Assembly: GCA_022822265.1 (NCBI GenBank)
Contig: JAJECA010000024.1
Span: forward strand, 56,119 to 120,118
Origin: Acidimicrobiia bacterium
GTDB taxonomy: Bacteria > Actinomycetota > Acidimicrobiia > Acidimicrobiales > Bin134
Length of the DNA: 64,000 bases
Reading direction: 5' to 3'
Notes under the pieces: model-generated
The model's database searches: none
What the model saw: the letters and a program-made list of their open reading frames with translations, nothing else
Told to the model about the DNA's origin: nothing
Position numbers and translations under genes: made by a program
Shown here: positions 45,976-53,967 of the stretch, one piece after another
Layout of the letters: every line of letters starts with the position of its first letter
How positions within the stretch are numbered: position 1 is the first letter of the stretch

Positions 45976-46016
45976 GAACTGGCCTCCAGGGCTGACAACC
46001 AAACCCTTCGGGTCAT
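45972..46016 (-). other. Relay mini-ORF between pyrC and carA (14 codons)
   Basis: ATG at 46016 overlaps the pyrC stop (ATGA). The peptide [14 protein letters not shown] ends in a TGA that overlaps the carA GTG (GTGA). The GGAGG ribosome site of carA lies inside it. The gap between pyrC and carA is 37 bases, so the frame fits exactly. Confidence 0.45.
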
Positions 46017-47284
46017 GGCCGCATCTCCTGGTCCACGAGCACGGCCCTCCCCCCGACAATGGTGTGGCGCACCCGGCCGCGGACCTGGCGCCCGGCATAG
46101 GGAGTGTTGCGGGAGCGACTGGCCAGGTTGTCGGGGTCGACGGTCCACGTCTCTTCGGAGTCGAACACGCACAAGTTGGCCGGAGCATCGGGAACGATCG
46201 GCCCCCCGTGTTCCCCGCGCAATCCGGCGATGGCCGCCGGCCGCCAGCTGAGCAGCCCCACTACCTCGGCGATGGGCAGTTTCAGCTCGGTGATGGCCAG
46301 GGCCAGGGCGGTTTCCAAGCCGAGCATTCCCGGTGGGGCCTGATCGAAGGGCATCTCCTTGGCGTCGGGTGTATGGGGAGCGTGGTCGGTGGCAATGGCG
46401 TCTACCGCCCCGTCGGCCAGCCCCTCGCGAACCGCATCTCGATCTTCGGCAGGGCGCAGGGGCGGGTTGACCTTGAACACCGAATCATAGGAAGCACAGG
46501 CCTCGTCGGTAAGGGTGAAGTGGTGGGTGGCCGCCTCGGCGGTAACCGCCACCCCGGCCTGGCGGGCGGCTCTCACCATGGCGATGGAGCCTCCAGTAGA
46601 CAGATGCTGGAAGTGGATGGGGGCTCCGGTGAAACGGCTGAGGGCGATGTCTCGCATGACCATCAGCTCCTCGGCCTCGGCGGGCACGCCGGGTATGCCC
46701 AGACGGCTGGACCACACTCCCTCGTGCATGTGGCCCCCTGCGGCCAGCGAATCGACTTCGCAGTGCTGGGCTAGCACCACCCCCAGACCGGCGGCGTACT
46801 CCATGGCCCGGCGCATGAGTCCCGCTTCTTGAACCCCGTTGCCGTCGTCGGTGAACAAATGCACTCCCAGCTCGGCCATCTCGGCCATGGGGGCAAGCCG
46901 GTCCCCCTTGCGCTCCACGGTGATGGCTCCAGAGGTGTACACGTCGCACGGTGCCTTGGCACCCAGCGCCAGCACTTCCTGCACCACTGCGGCACAGTCG
47001 ATGGGCGGGTTGGTATTGGGCATAGCCACCACCGCGCTGAACCCGCCCCGGACCGCGGCCCAACCCCCGGTCTCGATGGTCTCGGCCTCCTCGGCTCCGG
47101 GCTGGCGCAGGTGGGTGTGCATGTCCACGAATCCGGGAGCCACCACGCAACCAGCAGCGTCCAAGATCTCATCGCCCGACAGATCGGGGCCGACCGCGGC
47201 AATTCTGCCATCGTCCACAACCACGTCGGCGGTGCGCTCACCGGCCTGGTCGACGACCAAGCCGCCTTTGATGACGGTACTCAT
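46013..47284 (-). CDS. pyrC: Dihydroorotase, class I
   Basis: A 423-residue amidohydrolase: metal-binding DMHTHLRQPG, MPNTNPP, the later His motifs AQHCEVDS and HFQHLSTGGS, and the catalytic ATDHAPHTPDAK. It closes carbamoyl aspartate into dihydroorotate. The bridging Lys of some family members is not obvious at its usual place, where DDGNGVQ is found, which is typical of class I enzymes with Asp. ATG 47284 follows two tandem 23-bp repeats. Confidence 0.96.
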   Translation of the reverse strand: MSTVIKGGLVVDQAGERTADVVVDDGRIAAVGPDLSGDEILDAAGCVVAPGFVDMHTHLRQPGAEEAETIETGGWAAVRGGFSAVVAMPNTNPPIDCAAVVQEVLALGAKAPCDVYTSGAITVERKGDRLAPMAEMAELGVHLFTDDGNGVQEAGLMRRAMEYAAGLGVVLAQHCEVDSLAAGGHMHEGVWSSRLGIPGVPAEAEELMVMRDIALSRFTGAPIHFQHLSTGGSIAMVRAARQAGVAVTAEAATHHFTLTDEACASYDSVFKVNPPLRPAEDRDAVREGLADGAVDAIATDHAPHTPDAKEMPFDQAPPGMLGLETALALAITELKLPIAEVVGLLSWRPAAIAGLRGEHGGPIVPDAPANLCVFDSEETWTVDPDNLASRSRNTPYAGRQVRGRVRHTIVGGRAVLVDQEMRP

Positions 47285-47330
47285 GAGGCTTCGCCTTGGG
47301 GACTCATGAGGCTTCGCCTTGGGGGCTCAT
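47281..47330 (-). other. Two tandem 23-bp repeats forming chained relay mini-ORFs between pyrB and pyrC
   Basis: On the minus strand two 23-base units, identical except for one base, lie end to end (47330-47308 and 47307-47285). Each starts ATGAG and contains AAGGCGAAGCCTC. Each encodes MSPQGEAS then TGA. The pyrB stop overlaps the first ATG, the first TGA overlaps the second ATG, and the second TGA overlaps the pyrC ATG, all as ATGA. AAGGCG gives each unit a ribosome site 7-8 nt before the next ATG. Confidence 0.6.
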
Positions 47331-48280
47331 TGGGCTCCATCCTCGGGTTGCAGATCGGGGGCGGCGGCCAACAGAAGGTAGAGAACGGCCATTCGGACCG
47401 CCACGCCGTGGCGGACCTGCTCGTTGAGAGTGGCATTGGGCTGGTCCAGCACCTCTGGGGCGATCTCCACCCCGCGATTCACCGGACCGGGGTGCATGAC
47501 CAGCGCCCCGGCAGGCAGACGGGCAGCCCGGGCCACTGTGAGCCCCCACTGGGCGGTGTACTCCCGCAGCGACGGCAGCAAGGCCTCAGACTGGCGCTCT
47601 TGTTGCACCCGCAGCCCGTACACCACATCGCAATCGCTGAGCACCGCGTCGAGACTCGAGCTCACATCCACCGGCCAGGATTCCGCCGCGGGAGGCAGCA
47701 GTGTAGGAGGCGCCACCAAGGTGACCTTTGCCCCCAGCGCAGTGAACGCCATCACACAGGAGCGGGCCACCCGGGAATGCTTGATGTCGCCCACGATGAC
47801 TATTCGCCGGCCGGATACCGAGCCGAGCCGCTCGCGGATGGTGTAGCAGTCGAGCAGGGCCTGGGTGGGATGCTCGTGCCAGCCATCCCCGGCGTTGATC
47901 ACGCTGGCCTGGGTCCAGGCCGTCGTCTGATGAGGAACCCCGGCCGAGCGGTGGCGCACCACTATGGCGTCGGGACCCATGGCCGAGATGGTGGCCACCG
48001 TGTCGCGCACCGACTCCCCCTTGTTCACCGACGAACTGGACACGCTGAAGCCCATGACGTCGGCCGACAGGCGTCGGGCGGCCATCTCGAATGAGAGCCG
48101 GGTCCGGGTGGAGTCCTCGTAGAACATCATGGCCACGGTCTTGCCTCGCAGGGCGGGAACCTTGGGAATCGGCCGTTGCGACACCTCGGTGAAGTGATCG
48201 GCCAGTCGGCACACTTCGTCGATGCCCTCAGCGCCGAGATCGTTTATGGACAAGAGGTGTTTGGGAGGAAAGAGGGTCAT
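47327..48280 (-). CDS. pyrB: Aspartate carbamoyltransferase catalytic subunit
   Basis: A 317-residue transferase: carbamoyl-phosphate loop FYEDSTRTRLSFEMAARRL, then VVRHRSAGVPHQ, DGWHEHPTQALLDCYT (His-Pro-x-x-x-Leu), VYGLRVQQER and MHPGPVNRGVEI. It joins carbamoyl phosphate to aspartate. No pyrI regulatory gene is present; control probably comes from PyrR at the leader. Its ATG overlaps the pyrR stop by four bases. Confidence 0.98.
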   Translation of the reverse strand: MTLFPPKHLLSINDLGAEGIDEVCRLADHFTEVSQRPIPKVPALRGKTVAMMFYEDSTRTRLSFEMAARRLSADVMGFSVSSSSVNKGESVRDTVATISAMGPDAIVVRHRSAGVPHQTTAWTQASVINAGDGWHEHPTQALLDCYTIRERLGSVSGRRIVIVGDIKHSRVARSCVMAFTALGAKVTLVAPPTLLPPAAESWPVDVSSSLDAVLSDCDVVYGLRVQQERQSEALLPSLREYTAQWGLTVARAARLPAGALVMHPGPVNRGVEIAPEVLDQPNATLNEQVRHGVAVRMAVLYLLLAAAPDLQPEDGAQ

Positions 48281-48780
48281 TTGACGATCTCCCCGATGTC
48301 CACGCCATCGCGGCCGGCGTCGACCATCTCGTCTCGGCGGGTGGGCAGGTTCTTGCCCACGTAGTCGGGGCGGATGGGCAGCTCTCGATGGCCCCGGTCC
48401 ACCATCACCGCCAGTTGCACGGTCCGAGGGCGCCCGTAGCTGTTGAGCGCATCCAACGCAGCCCGAATCGTGCGGCCGGTGTACAGCACGTCGTCGACGA
48501 TCACCACCGCCTGGTTGTCGAGATTGAACGGAATCTGGGTGGGCGCCTCCGGCAGCAGGGGCCTCAGCCCGATGTCATCGCGGTGAAAGGCCACGTCCAG
48601 TGTCCCCAAGGCAGGCTTGACCCCTTCGATCTCATCCAGCGCAACGACGATGTCTTCAGCCAGCCACACTCCGCCGGTTTGAAGGCCCACGATCACCACG
48701 CTGTCGAGGCCGTGGTTGCGCTCGATGATCTCGTGGGCCATGCGCCAAGTGGCCCTTTTGATGTCCTCGGCTTCCATCAC
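48277..48780 (-). CDS. pyrR: Pyrimidine operon regulator/uracil phosphoribosyltransferase
   Basis: About 167 residues. IKRATWRMAHEIIERN at the start, VVIVGLQTGGVWLAEDI, the PRPP loop AVVIVDDVLYTGRTIRAALDAL and RGHRELPIRPDYVGKNLPT are PyrR hallmarks. PyrR binds pyr leader RNA when UMP is high and stops transcription. GTG 48780 (or ATG 48777) is chosen; the ORF track extension runs through the leader terminator. No ribosome site is visible. The first gene of the pyr operon, it lies 20 bases after the terminator it controls. Confidence 0.94.
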   Translation of the reverse strand: MMEAEDIKRATWRMAHEIIERNHGLDSVVIVGLQTGGVWLAEDIVVALDEIEGVKPALGTLDVAFHRDDIGLRPLLPEAPTQIPFNLDNQAVVIVDDVLYTGRTIRAALDALNSYGRPRTVQLAVMVDRGHRELPIRPDYVGKNLPTRRDEMVDAGRDGVDIGEIVK

Positions 48781-48796
48781 TCGGGTGCGGGCAATG

Positions 48797-48820
48797 AAAA
48801 CGCCCCCGTATGGGGGCGTT
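48797..48820 (-). terminator. Intrinsic terminator (attenuator) of the pyr operon
   Basis: On the minus strand AACGCCCCC and GGGGGCGTT form a perfect 9-bp stem with a four-base loop, followed by TTTTC. It lies between the promoter and pyrR, so it must be bypassed for the operon to be expressed. Confidence 0.85.
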
Positions 48821-48861
48821 CGCCGGCGCTCGCGTTCAGCCAATCTCGGTTTCCTCCATGT

Positions 48862-48892
48862 CCGTATGGGCCTCGCCGGACCCACTTCACGG
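48862..48892 (-). promoter_or_regulatory. PyrR-binding loop in the pyr leader RNA
   Basis: The minus-strand leader has CCGT-gaag-TGGG-TCCGGCGAGG-CCCA-t-ACGG. The loop TCCGGCGAGG matches the known PyrR target (UCCnGnGAGG), the upper stem is TGGG/CCCA, the lower stem CCGT/ACGG, with a purine bulge on the left. When PyrR-UMP holds this hairpin, the downstream terminator forms. Confidence 0.8.
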
Positions 48893-48903
48893 TTGTTTGG
48901 GGA

Positions 48904-48909
48904 ACTATA
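48904..48909 (-). promoter_or_regulatory. -10 element of the pyr operon promoter
   Basis: TATAGT on the minus strand, with a start expected near 48897, giving a leader of about 120 nt that holds the PyrR site and terminator. The inverted repeat ACACCG-AC-CGGTGT abuts the -10 and might bind another regulator. No clear -35 box was found. Confidence 0.5.
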
Positions 48910-48942
48910 CACCGGTCGGTGTTCAGTTCGGGGATGGTATTT

Positions 48943-49383
48943 CTATTCGCCCTCTTGTTCGCCCTCTGAAGGGCGAACGATGGTCGCCACCTGCGATAAC
49001 AGGCCGTTGATGAACCCCGCGGAGCCCGGGGTGGAGTACTCGTGGGCCAGCTCCACCGCCTCGTTGATGATCACCGCCACCGATATGTCGGTGCTGTGGG
49101 CGAGCTCGAAGCTGGCCAATCTCAGAATGGCCCTGTCCAGCGCGGGCATCCGGGCTACCGGCCAGCGATCGGACAATTCCCCCAGTCGGGCGTCGATGTC
49201 GCTCTGGTGCTCGGCGGCCCCGGTAACCAGGGTGTGGGCGTAGGGTTCGAGGGGCAGCTCTTGGGCGGACAGCAGCTCAGCCATGTCGATGCCCTTGGTC
49301 TCGGCCTCATAGAGCAGGCCCAAGGCCCGCTCCCTAACTTGGCGGCGCTGCGATCCGGCAACCAGCGGATCGGGCGAGCTCAT
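48943..49383 (-). CDS. nusB: Transcription antitermination factor NusB
   Basis: A 146-residue all-helical protein: RRQVRERALGLLYEAETKG at the RNA-binding Arg-rich start, then RLASFELAHSTDISVAVIINEAVELAHEYSTPGSAGFINGLL, the most conserved NusB block. It joins NusE (S10) to boxA RNA for rRNA antitermination. It follows efp and a 13-codon relay ORF; the pyr promoter lies just beyond its stop. Confidence 0.96.
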   Translation of the reverse strand: MSSPDPLVAGSQRRQVRERALGLLYEAETKGIDMAELLSAQELPLEPYAHTLVTGAAEHQSDIDARLGELSDRWPVARMPALDRAILRLASFELAHSTDISVAVIINEAVELAHEYSTPGSAGFINGLLSQVATIVRPSEGEQEGE

Positions 49384-49421
49384 GGGTTGCCGAAAGGACG
49401 CCGACTAAGCCGGGGGCTCAC
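49380..49421 (-). other. Relay mini-ORF between efp and nusB (13 codons)
   Basis: GTG at 49421 overlaps the efp stop (GTGA). The peptide MSPRLSRRPFGNP ends in a TGA that overlaps the nusB ATG (ATGA). The 34-base gap fits the frame exactly. A 7-bp hairpin, AGCCGGG/CCCGGCT (49408-49429), covers its start. nusB has no ribosome site of its own, so coupling through this ORF would help. Confidence 0.45.
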
Positions 49422-49981
49422 GCCCGGCTGATGTACTCGCCTGAGCGGGTGTCCACCTTGATCCGCTCGCCCGGGTTCAAGAACAGCGGTACCTGCACCA
49501 CGAGGCCGGTTTGGCACGTGGCCGGCTTGGTGGCACCCGACACCCGGTCGCCCTGGACGCCGGGCTCCGTCTGGGTGATGTCCAGCTCCACTGCGGCAGG
49601 CAGGTCGGTGCCCACGATCTCGGTGCCGAACATGCCGAGGATCACCGAGTTGTTCTCCACCAGGTAGTTGACCGCGTCGCCCAGCACGTCGGCGCCTACA
49701 TGAAGCTGCTCGTAGGTCTCGCTGTCCATGAACACATAGCTCTCGCCGTCGGAGTACAGATACTGCATCTCCCGGCGGTCGATGTTGGCCCGCTCCACCT
49801 TCTCTCCGGCCCGGAATGTGCGATCCAGCACGGAGCCGGTGCGCGCATTCTTCAGCGTGGTGCGCACGAACGCCCCGCCCTTTCCCGGCTTGACGTGCTG
49901 GAACTCGACCACGTTGAACAGGCCGTCGTCGAGATTCAGCGTCATGCCGTTCTTGAGGTCGTTGGTGGTGATCGTGGGCAT
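49418..49981 (-). CDS. efp: Translation elongation factor P
   Basis: About 187 residues from ATG 49981. Three barrel domains: ITTNDLKNGMTLNLDDGLFNVVEFQHVKPGKGGAFVRT with the tip loop PGKGGAF (Lys at the tip), a middle domain MDSETYEQLHVGADVLGD, and the C-terminal VSGATKPATCQTGLVVQVPLFLNPGERIKVDTRSGEYISR. EF-P rescues ribosomes at polyproline stretches. The ORF track start is a TTG two codons upstream. Confidence 0.97.
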   Translation of the reverse strand: MPTITTNDLKNGMTLNLDDGLFNVVEFQHVKPGKGGAFVRTTLKNARTGSVLDRTFRAGEKVERANIDRREMQYLYSDGESYVFMDSETYEQLHVGADVLGDAVNYLVENNSVILGMFGTEIVGTDLPAAVELDITQTEPGVQGDRVSGATKPATCQTGLVVQVPLFLNPGERIKVDTRSGEYISRA

Positions 49982-50048
49982 TGCCAAAGTCTGGCCTACC
50001 CTGCCCCTTCAGGCCACAGTGGACAGCGCAGACCGCGCCCCGCCCCCT

Positions 50049-51152
50049 TCAGGACACGGCGAGAGTCTTGGGCGAATGGGTCAATCGCCGGGGGCCGTCT
50101 GCGGTGACTACCACGGTGTCCTCCACCCGGGCACCACAGAAGCCGGGCAGATACACGCCGGGCTCCACGGTGATCACCTGGCCCACCTCCAACAGCTCTG
50201 TTGCGGTGGCCCGCACCCACGGCTGCTCGTGGATGTCGAGGCCTACACCGTGACCGGTACCGTGGACGAAGGCGTCGGCCCAGCCGTCGGCGTCGATGCG
50301 CTCCCGACAGGCCTTGTCCACATCGGAGATGGGTGCTCCGGCAGCGACCTGCTCCACCCCGAGTTGCTGGGCCTCCCTCACGGTTTCGAACACCTTTTGG
50401 GCCTCAGGGTCGGGATCGCCCACGGCCACGGTCCGGGTCATGTCGGACCGGTACCCATCTACCACCGCGCCCATGTCCAAGATCACCAGCTCGCCCGGCC
50501 CGATTGGGCGGTCGGTGGGCCTGATGTGGGGCAAAGCGGCGTTCGGGCCCGCGGCCACGATGGTGGTGAAGGCGCTCTTCTCGGCCCCCCGGCGGCGAAA
50601 GGCCGTGTCCAGCGCCAATGCAACCTCTTGCTCGGTGGGCCCGCCGACCAACATGGGACGGACTTCGTCCAATGCAGCGTCGGCTATGGCGGCCGCCTTC
50701 GCCATGCGGTCGATCTCGCCGTCGTCCTTGATCTGGCGGCATTGCTCCACCGCACCGGCGGTCGGCACCAGCTCGGAGTTGAACCATTCGGCGTACTTTC
50801 GCTGATCGGCCCAGCTCACCGAGGCCGCCTCCAAGCCGATTCGATCCACGCCGGCGCCCGCCGCGGCCAGCATCTCCTTGGGGGCGTCATTGGTGATCTC
50901 GATCCGTGCGTCCACCCCGGCTTGGCCGGCTTCAAACTCGGCCTGCTCGGCGTAGCGGCGGTCGGTTATCAGGACCAGCTCGTCGGTCCCCAACCAGGCC
51001 AAGCCGGCCGAGCCGGTGAACCCGGTGAGATAGCGGACATTGACCAGGTTGGTGATCACCAGGGCGTCGCAGCCTGCGTCAGCCGCCGAAGCCCGAACCC
51101 GATCGGCCCGCCCGGCGACGTCCATGGGGACGAGGGCTGGAGAATCGGTCAT
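50049..51152 (-). CDS. Xaa-Pro aminopeptidase (M24 family)
   Basis: About 367 residues from ATG 51152, which overlaps the aroQ stop as ATGA. The ORF track's first 151 residues are a frame-shifted shadow of aroQ. The creatinase-like N domain is followed by the M24 metal site: LVILDMGAVVDGYRSDMTRT (two Asp), VHGTGHGVGLDIHE (His) and VITVEPGVYLPG, then ARVEDTVVVT (Glu residues). It removes residues before proline from peptides. It lies in the conserved aroQ-pepP-efp-nusB order. Confidence 0.94.
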   Translation of the reverse strand: MTDSPALVPMDVAGRADRVRASAADAGCDALVITNLVNVRYLTGFTGSAGLAWLGTDELVLITDRRYAEQAEFEAGQAGVDARIEITNDAPKEMLAAAGAGVDRIGLEAASVSWADQRKYAEWFNSELVPTAGAVEQCRQIKDDGEIDRMAKAAAIADAALDEVRPMLVGGPTEQEVALALDTAFRRRGAEKSAFTTIVAAGPNAALPHIRPTDRPIGPGELVILDMGAVVDGYRSDMTRTVAVGDPDPEAQKVFETVREAQQLGVEQVAAGAPISDVDKACRERIDADGWADAFVHGTGHGVGLDIHEQPWVRATATELLEVGQVITVEPGVYLPGFCGARVEDTVVVTADGPRRLTHSPKTLAVS

Positions 51153-51586
51153 GCCAGCAGGCGGGCCACTGCCTCGACGGCCAGTTCGTAGCCATGGCCA
51201 CCGAAGCCCACGATGGTGCCGGTAGCCACCGGGCTGACCACCGAGGTGTGGCGCCACGGCTCCCGGGCGTTGGGATTGGACAGGTGCAGCTCGACCACCG
51301 GGCCTTCGAAGGCGGCCAGGGCGTCGTGGATGGCCCAGGAGTAATGGGTGAATGCGCCGGGGTTGATGATGATGGCCGCGCACCTTCCCCTGGCCTGGTG
51401 GATGTGGTCGATCAGGGCTGCCTCGTCGTTCGACTGGTGGTGCTCTATGGAGAGCCCGTGGCGATCGGCCGCGGCAGACGCAGTGGCCGCATGGTCGTCC
51501 AAGGTGTCGGTGCCGTAGACCTCGGGCTCGCGATCGCCCAGCAAATTCAAGTTCGGACCCGACAGGAGAAGGATCAACTGGCTCAT
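51149..51586 (-). CDS. aroQ: 3-dehydroquinate dehydratase, type II
   Basis: A 145-residue enzyme with the type II signature: LLLSGPNLNLLGDREPEVYG (catalytic Tyr loop), HHQSNDEAALIDHIHQA, IIINPGAFTHYSWAIHDAL and VELHLSNPNAREPWRHTSVVSPVATGTIVGFG. It makes dehydroshikimate. ATG 51586 overlaps the stop of a relay ORF, and its stop overlaps pepP. Confidence 0.97.
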   Translation of the reverse strand: MSQLILLLSGPNLNLLGDREPEVYGTDTLDDHAATASAAADRHGLSIEHHQSNDEAALIDHIHQARGRCAAIIINPGAFTHYSWAIHDALAAFEGPVVELHLSNPNAREPWRHTSVVSPVATGTIVGFGGHGYELAVEAVARLLA

Positions 51587-51621
51587 ATTGGAACCTCCCG
51601 GCCAACGGGGATGCGTTTCAT
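51583..51621 (-). other. Relay mini-ORF between aroB and aroQ (12 codons)
   Basis: ATG at 51621 overlaps the aroB stop (ATGA). The peptide MKRIPVGREVPI ends in a TGA overlapping the aroQ ATG (ATGA). GGGAGG, the ribosome site of aroQ, lies inside, 7 nt before that ATG. The gap is 31 bases. Confidence 0.45.
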
Positions 51622-52661
51622 CGGATGGCCTCCAGTGTTTCGCGCAGCAGGGAAGACTCCAGCCCGGTAACGGGCTGGATGCCCTCGGGGCCGTCCAGCA
51701 TGAAGGTCACCCCGTCAACTGCCTTCTTGTCCCGGTTGAATAGTGAGACCAGGGCATCGGCATCGGCGCCTTCGGGCAGGCTGGTAGACAGTTCGTAGCC
51801 GCCTACCACTTGGCGGTGCTCGGCCACTCGATGGGCGTCGATGCGCCCTGCGCGATGGGCCAGCTCGGCGGCGTAGACGAGGCCGACCGCCACCGCCTCA
51901 CCGTGGCGGAGGTCGTACTGCCCGTGGGCTTCCAGGGCGTGGGCCAGGGTATGGCCGTAGTTGAGCACCGCCCTGCGCCCGGACTCGCGCTCGTCGGCGG
52001 CCACCACCTCAGCCTTGATCTCCACACAGCGGGCGATGCGCTCGGGCAGGTTCAGGGAATCCAGGTCGGCGTCGGCGATGAAGTGGTATTTGGCCATCTC
52101 CCCCAATCCCGATCGCATCTCCTCAGGGGGCAGGGTGTCGAGCGCCTCGGTGTCGCATAGCACCGCGGTGGGCTGCCAGTAGGCGCCCACTAAGTTCTTG
52201 CCCTCGGGGAGGTTGACGCCGGTCTTGCCGCCGACTGAGGCGTCGATCTGGCCCAGCAGAGTGGTAGACACGAACACCACCCGGATGCCCCGGTGGTATA
52301 CCGCGGCGGCGAATCCGCCCAGATCGGTGACCGCACCTCCGCCCACGGCCACCACCGCGTCGCGGCGGGTGAGGCCCCACTGGGCGAATTCCCGGCACAG
52401 GTCCTCCACCGCGCCCAGCGTTTTGATGTGCTCGCCGTTATCGGTGATGAACACCCGGTGCTCAATACCGGGATCCACAGTGATGCCGGCATCAGCCACC
52501 GCGGCCTGGGTGACCACCGCCACCCGGCTTGCTTCGCGGGGAATCACCTCGGGCAGGCAATGGCGGACACCGGGGCCGACCCAGACGTCATAGGACCGCT
52601 CCCCCAGATCGACGGGGACCTGGATTGCGCTCTCCAACTCGACACCAGTTTCAGCAGTCAT
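51618..52661 (-). CDS. aroB: 3-dehydroquinate synthase
   Basis: A 347-residue NAD- and zinc-dependent enzyme: FITDNGEHIKTLGAVEDLCREFAQWGLTRRDAVVAVGGGAVTDLGGFAAAVYHRGI, TTLLGQIDASVGGKTGVNLPEGKNLVG, KYHFIADAD and the metal-binding NYGHTLAHALEAHGQYDLRHGEAVAVG. It makes dehydroquinate, the first ring of the shikimate pathway. Its ATG overlaps the aroK stop by four bases. Confidence 0.98.
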   Translation of the reverse strand: MTAETGVELESAIQVPVDLGERSYDVWVGPGVRHCLPEVIPREASRVAVVTQAAVADAGITVDPGIEHRVFITDNGEHIKTLGAVEDLCREFAQWGLTRRDAVVAVGGGAVTDLGGFAAAVYHRGIRVVFVSTTLLGQIDASVGGKTGVNLPEGKNLVGAYWQPTAVLCDTEALDTLPPEEMRSGLGEMAKYHFIADADLDSLNLPERIARCVEIKAEVVAADERESGRRAVLNYGHTLAHALEAHGQYDLRHGEAVAVGLVYAAELAHRAGRIDAHRVAEHRQVVGGYELSTSLPEGADADALVSLFNRDKKAVDGVTFMLDGPEGIQPVTGLESSLLRETLEAIR

Positions 52662-53188
52662 CGAGCTGACACCGGCCGGGGCCAGACCCGTCTGATCTGC
52701 TCGGCGACCTGCTGGGCCTCTAAACCATCCACATCGACAATGTCGTTGGCCGTCTCGGTGTAGAGCCCGGCTCGAGCAGCGCTGATGGTCTCCAAGTCGA
52801 ATATCGGGTCTTCGCCCAAGAGCGGCCGGTTCTCGCCGGATCGGACCCGTTGGCCCAGTGTTTCTAAGGTGGCCCGGAGCCAGCAGACCCAGGCTCGATC
52901 CCGCAGCAGTTCTCGGTTCTCGGCCCGCAGCACCGCTCCCCCACCGCAGGACACCACCAATGGCTGTGGGGAAGCCAAGCAGGCAACTAGCTCCGACTGC
53001 TCCATGTCGCGGAAGCGGTCCTCGCCGTCAGCCTTGAAAATCTCGGGTATAGACCGACCTTGGCGCTCCTCGATGGCAGCATCCAGATCAACAAACCGCA
53101 GCCCTTCCGACTGCGCGAGCCAAAACCCTGCCGTCGATTTTCCCGACCCCATCATCCCGATGAGGGCCACATGGGGCCTACTTTCCAC
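52658..53188 (-). CDS. aroK: Shikimate kinase
   Basis: A 176-residue P-loop kinase: VALIGMMGSGKSTAGFWLA (Walker A), FVDLDAAIEERQGRSIPEIF, VSCGGGAVLRAENRELL (shikimate binding, GGGxV) and RxRPLL in SGENRPLLGED. It phosphorylates shikimate. GTG 53188 has no ribosome site; TAGTAT ends 6 nt upstream, so aroK-aroB-aroQ-pepP-efp-nusB can be read from a leaderless message. aroC, which usually precedes aroK in this cluster, is absent. Confidence 0.96.
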   Translation of the reverse strand: MESRPHVALIGMMGSGKSTAGFWLAQSEGLRFVDLDAAIEERQGRSIPEIFKADGEDRFRDMEQSELVACLASPQPLVVSCGGGAVLRAENRELLRDRAWVCWLRATLETLGQRVRSGENRPLLGEDPIFDLETISAARAGLYTETANDIVDVDGLEAQQVAEQIRRVWPRPVSAR

Positions 53189-53194
53189 AACGCG

Positions 53195-53200
53195 ATACTA
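53195..53200 (-). promoter_or_regulatory. Leaderless -10 of aroK
   Basis: TAGTAT on the minus strand ends 6 nt before the aroK GTG at 53188. It lies in the 74-base gap after the prepilin peptidase gene, so aroK probably begins its own transcript. Confidence 0.5.
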
Positions 53201-53262
53201 CAAGTGGGCCACCGCCGCCCTGAGAGCACTTATCGCCAACCGCACCCTGGGTGGCTTCCGAG

Positions 53263-53967
53263 TCAGTCCACTGCGTAGACAGCCAGCAACACGGCTGCGG
53301 CGGCGACCGCCATCGACGGAGCGAAGGGGAACACCGTTGGACGGGGATTGTCGGGATCGGCCAAGGGGTCGGGCAGAAGTTCTATACCCCACTTGCGGAT
53401 TCCCCAAACGATCAAACCCATGACCGCTCCGAGTACCGAGGCCAAGCCGAAGGCCATCAACACGGCCAGCAGCGACTGGCCGTAGCCGGAACCAATCCAT
53501 CCGAGGGCCAGACCTACCGGCAGTGCCAGCTTCACGTCACCCCAACCGAGGCTGCCCCCTGATGCGGTGTGCAAGATGGCCATGATGCCGCCATAGAGCC
53601 CGGCGGCGGCGACCGCCTGCCCGATGGTCCCCGGCTGGTCTCGCAGCATTGAGATAAGGGTCATCAACGACAGCAGTACGGCGACCGTCGGGAACACGAT
53701 GGCGTTGGGGATGCGGTAGTGGAACAGATCCACCGTGGTGACTCCCGCCAAGGCGACGAACAGCACCCACACCGGGACCGCATCCCAGGTAGTGCCCATA
53801 AGGCCGCCCGCAATACCCAGGGATATGGCGGTGAGCGCCGTAACCAGCACCCGCAATGATCGGCTGTTTCGCACCTGGAACTTCCATAGGATCGGGAGCA
53901 GGCGTCGACCGGCGACAAAGCCGATAGCCAACCCGGCGATCACCATGGCAATGTCTGATTTGCTCAT
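53263..53967 (-). CDS. A24-type prepilin peptidase
   Basis: A 234-residue membrane protein with seven or so helices. The two catalytic Asp lie in TTVDLFHYRIPNAIVFP and GGSLGWGDVKLALPVGLALG (GxGD). There is no N-methyltransferase Cys domain, so it resembles short TadV/PilD peptidases that cut type IV or Flp pilin leaders. A prepilin peptidase gene in the aro cluster is normal in Actinobacteria. A basic tail and a further helix end it. Its start region is repeated 41 bases upstream. Confidence 0.88.
   Translation of the reverse strand: MSKSDIAMVIAGLAIGFVAGRRLLPILWKFQVRNSRSLRVLVTALTAISLGIAGGLMGTTWDAVPVWVLFVALAGVTTVDLFHYRIPNAIVFPTVAVLLSLMTLISMLRDQPGTIGQAVAAAGLYGGIMAILHTASGGSLGWGDVKLALPVGLALGWIGSGYGQSLLAVLMAFGLASVLGAVMGLIVWGIRKWGIELLPDPLADPDNPRPTVFPFAPSMAVAAAAVLLAVYAVD

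Noticed and set aside
45975-46188. 71-residue N-terminal extension of carA
   Set aside because: Shadow of pyrC; GTG 45975 with GGAGG matches the family start.
50049-51605. 518-residue ORF as a longer peptidase with an extra N-terminal domain
   Set aside because: The first 151 residues are the aroQ sequence read in another frame (Arg/Pro/Gly-rich). ATG 51152 overlapping the aroQ stop is the true start.
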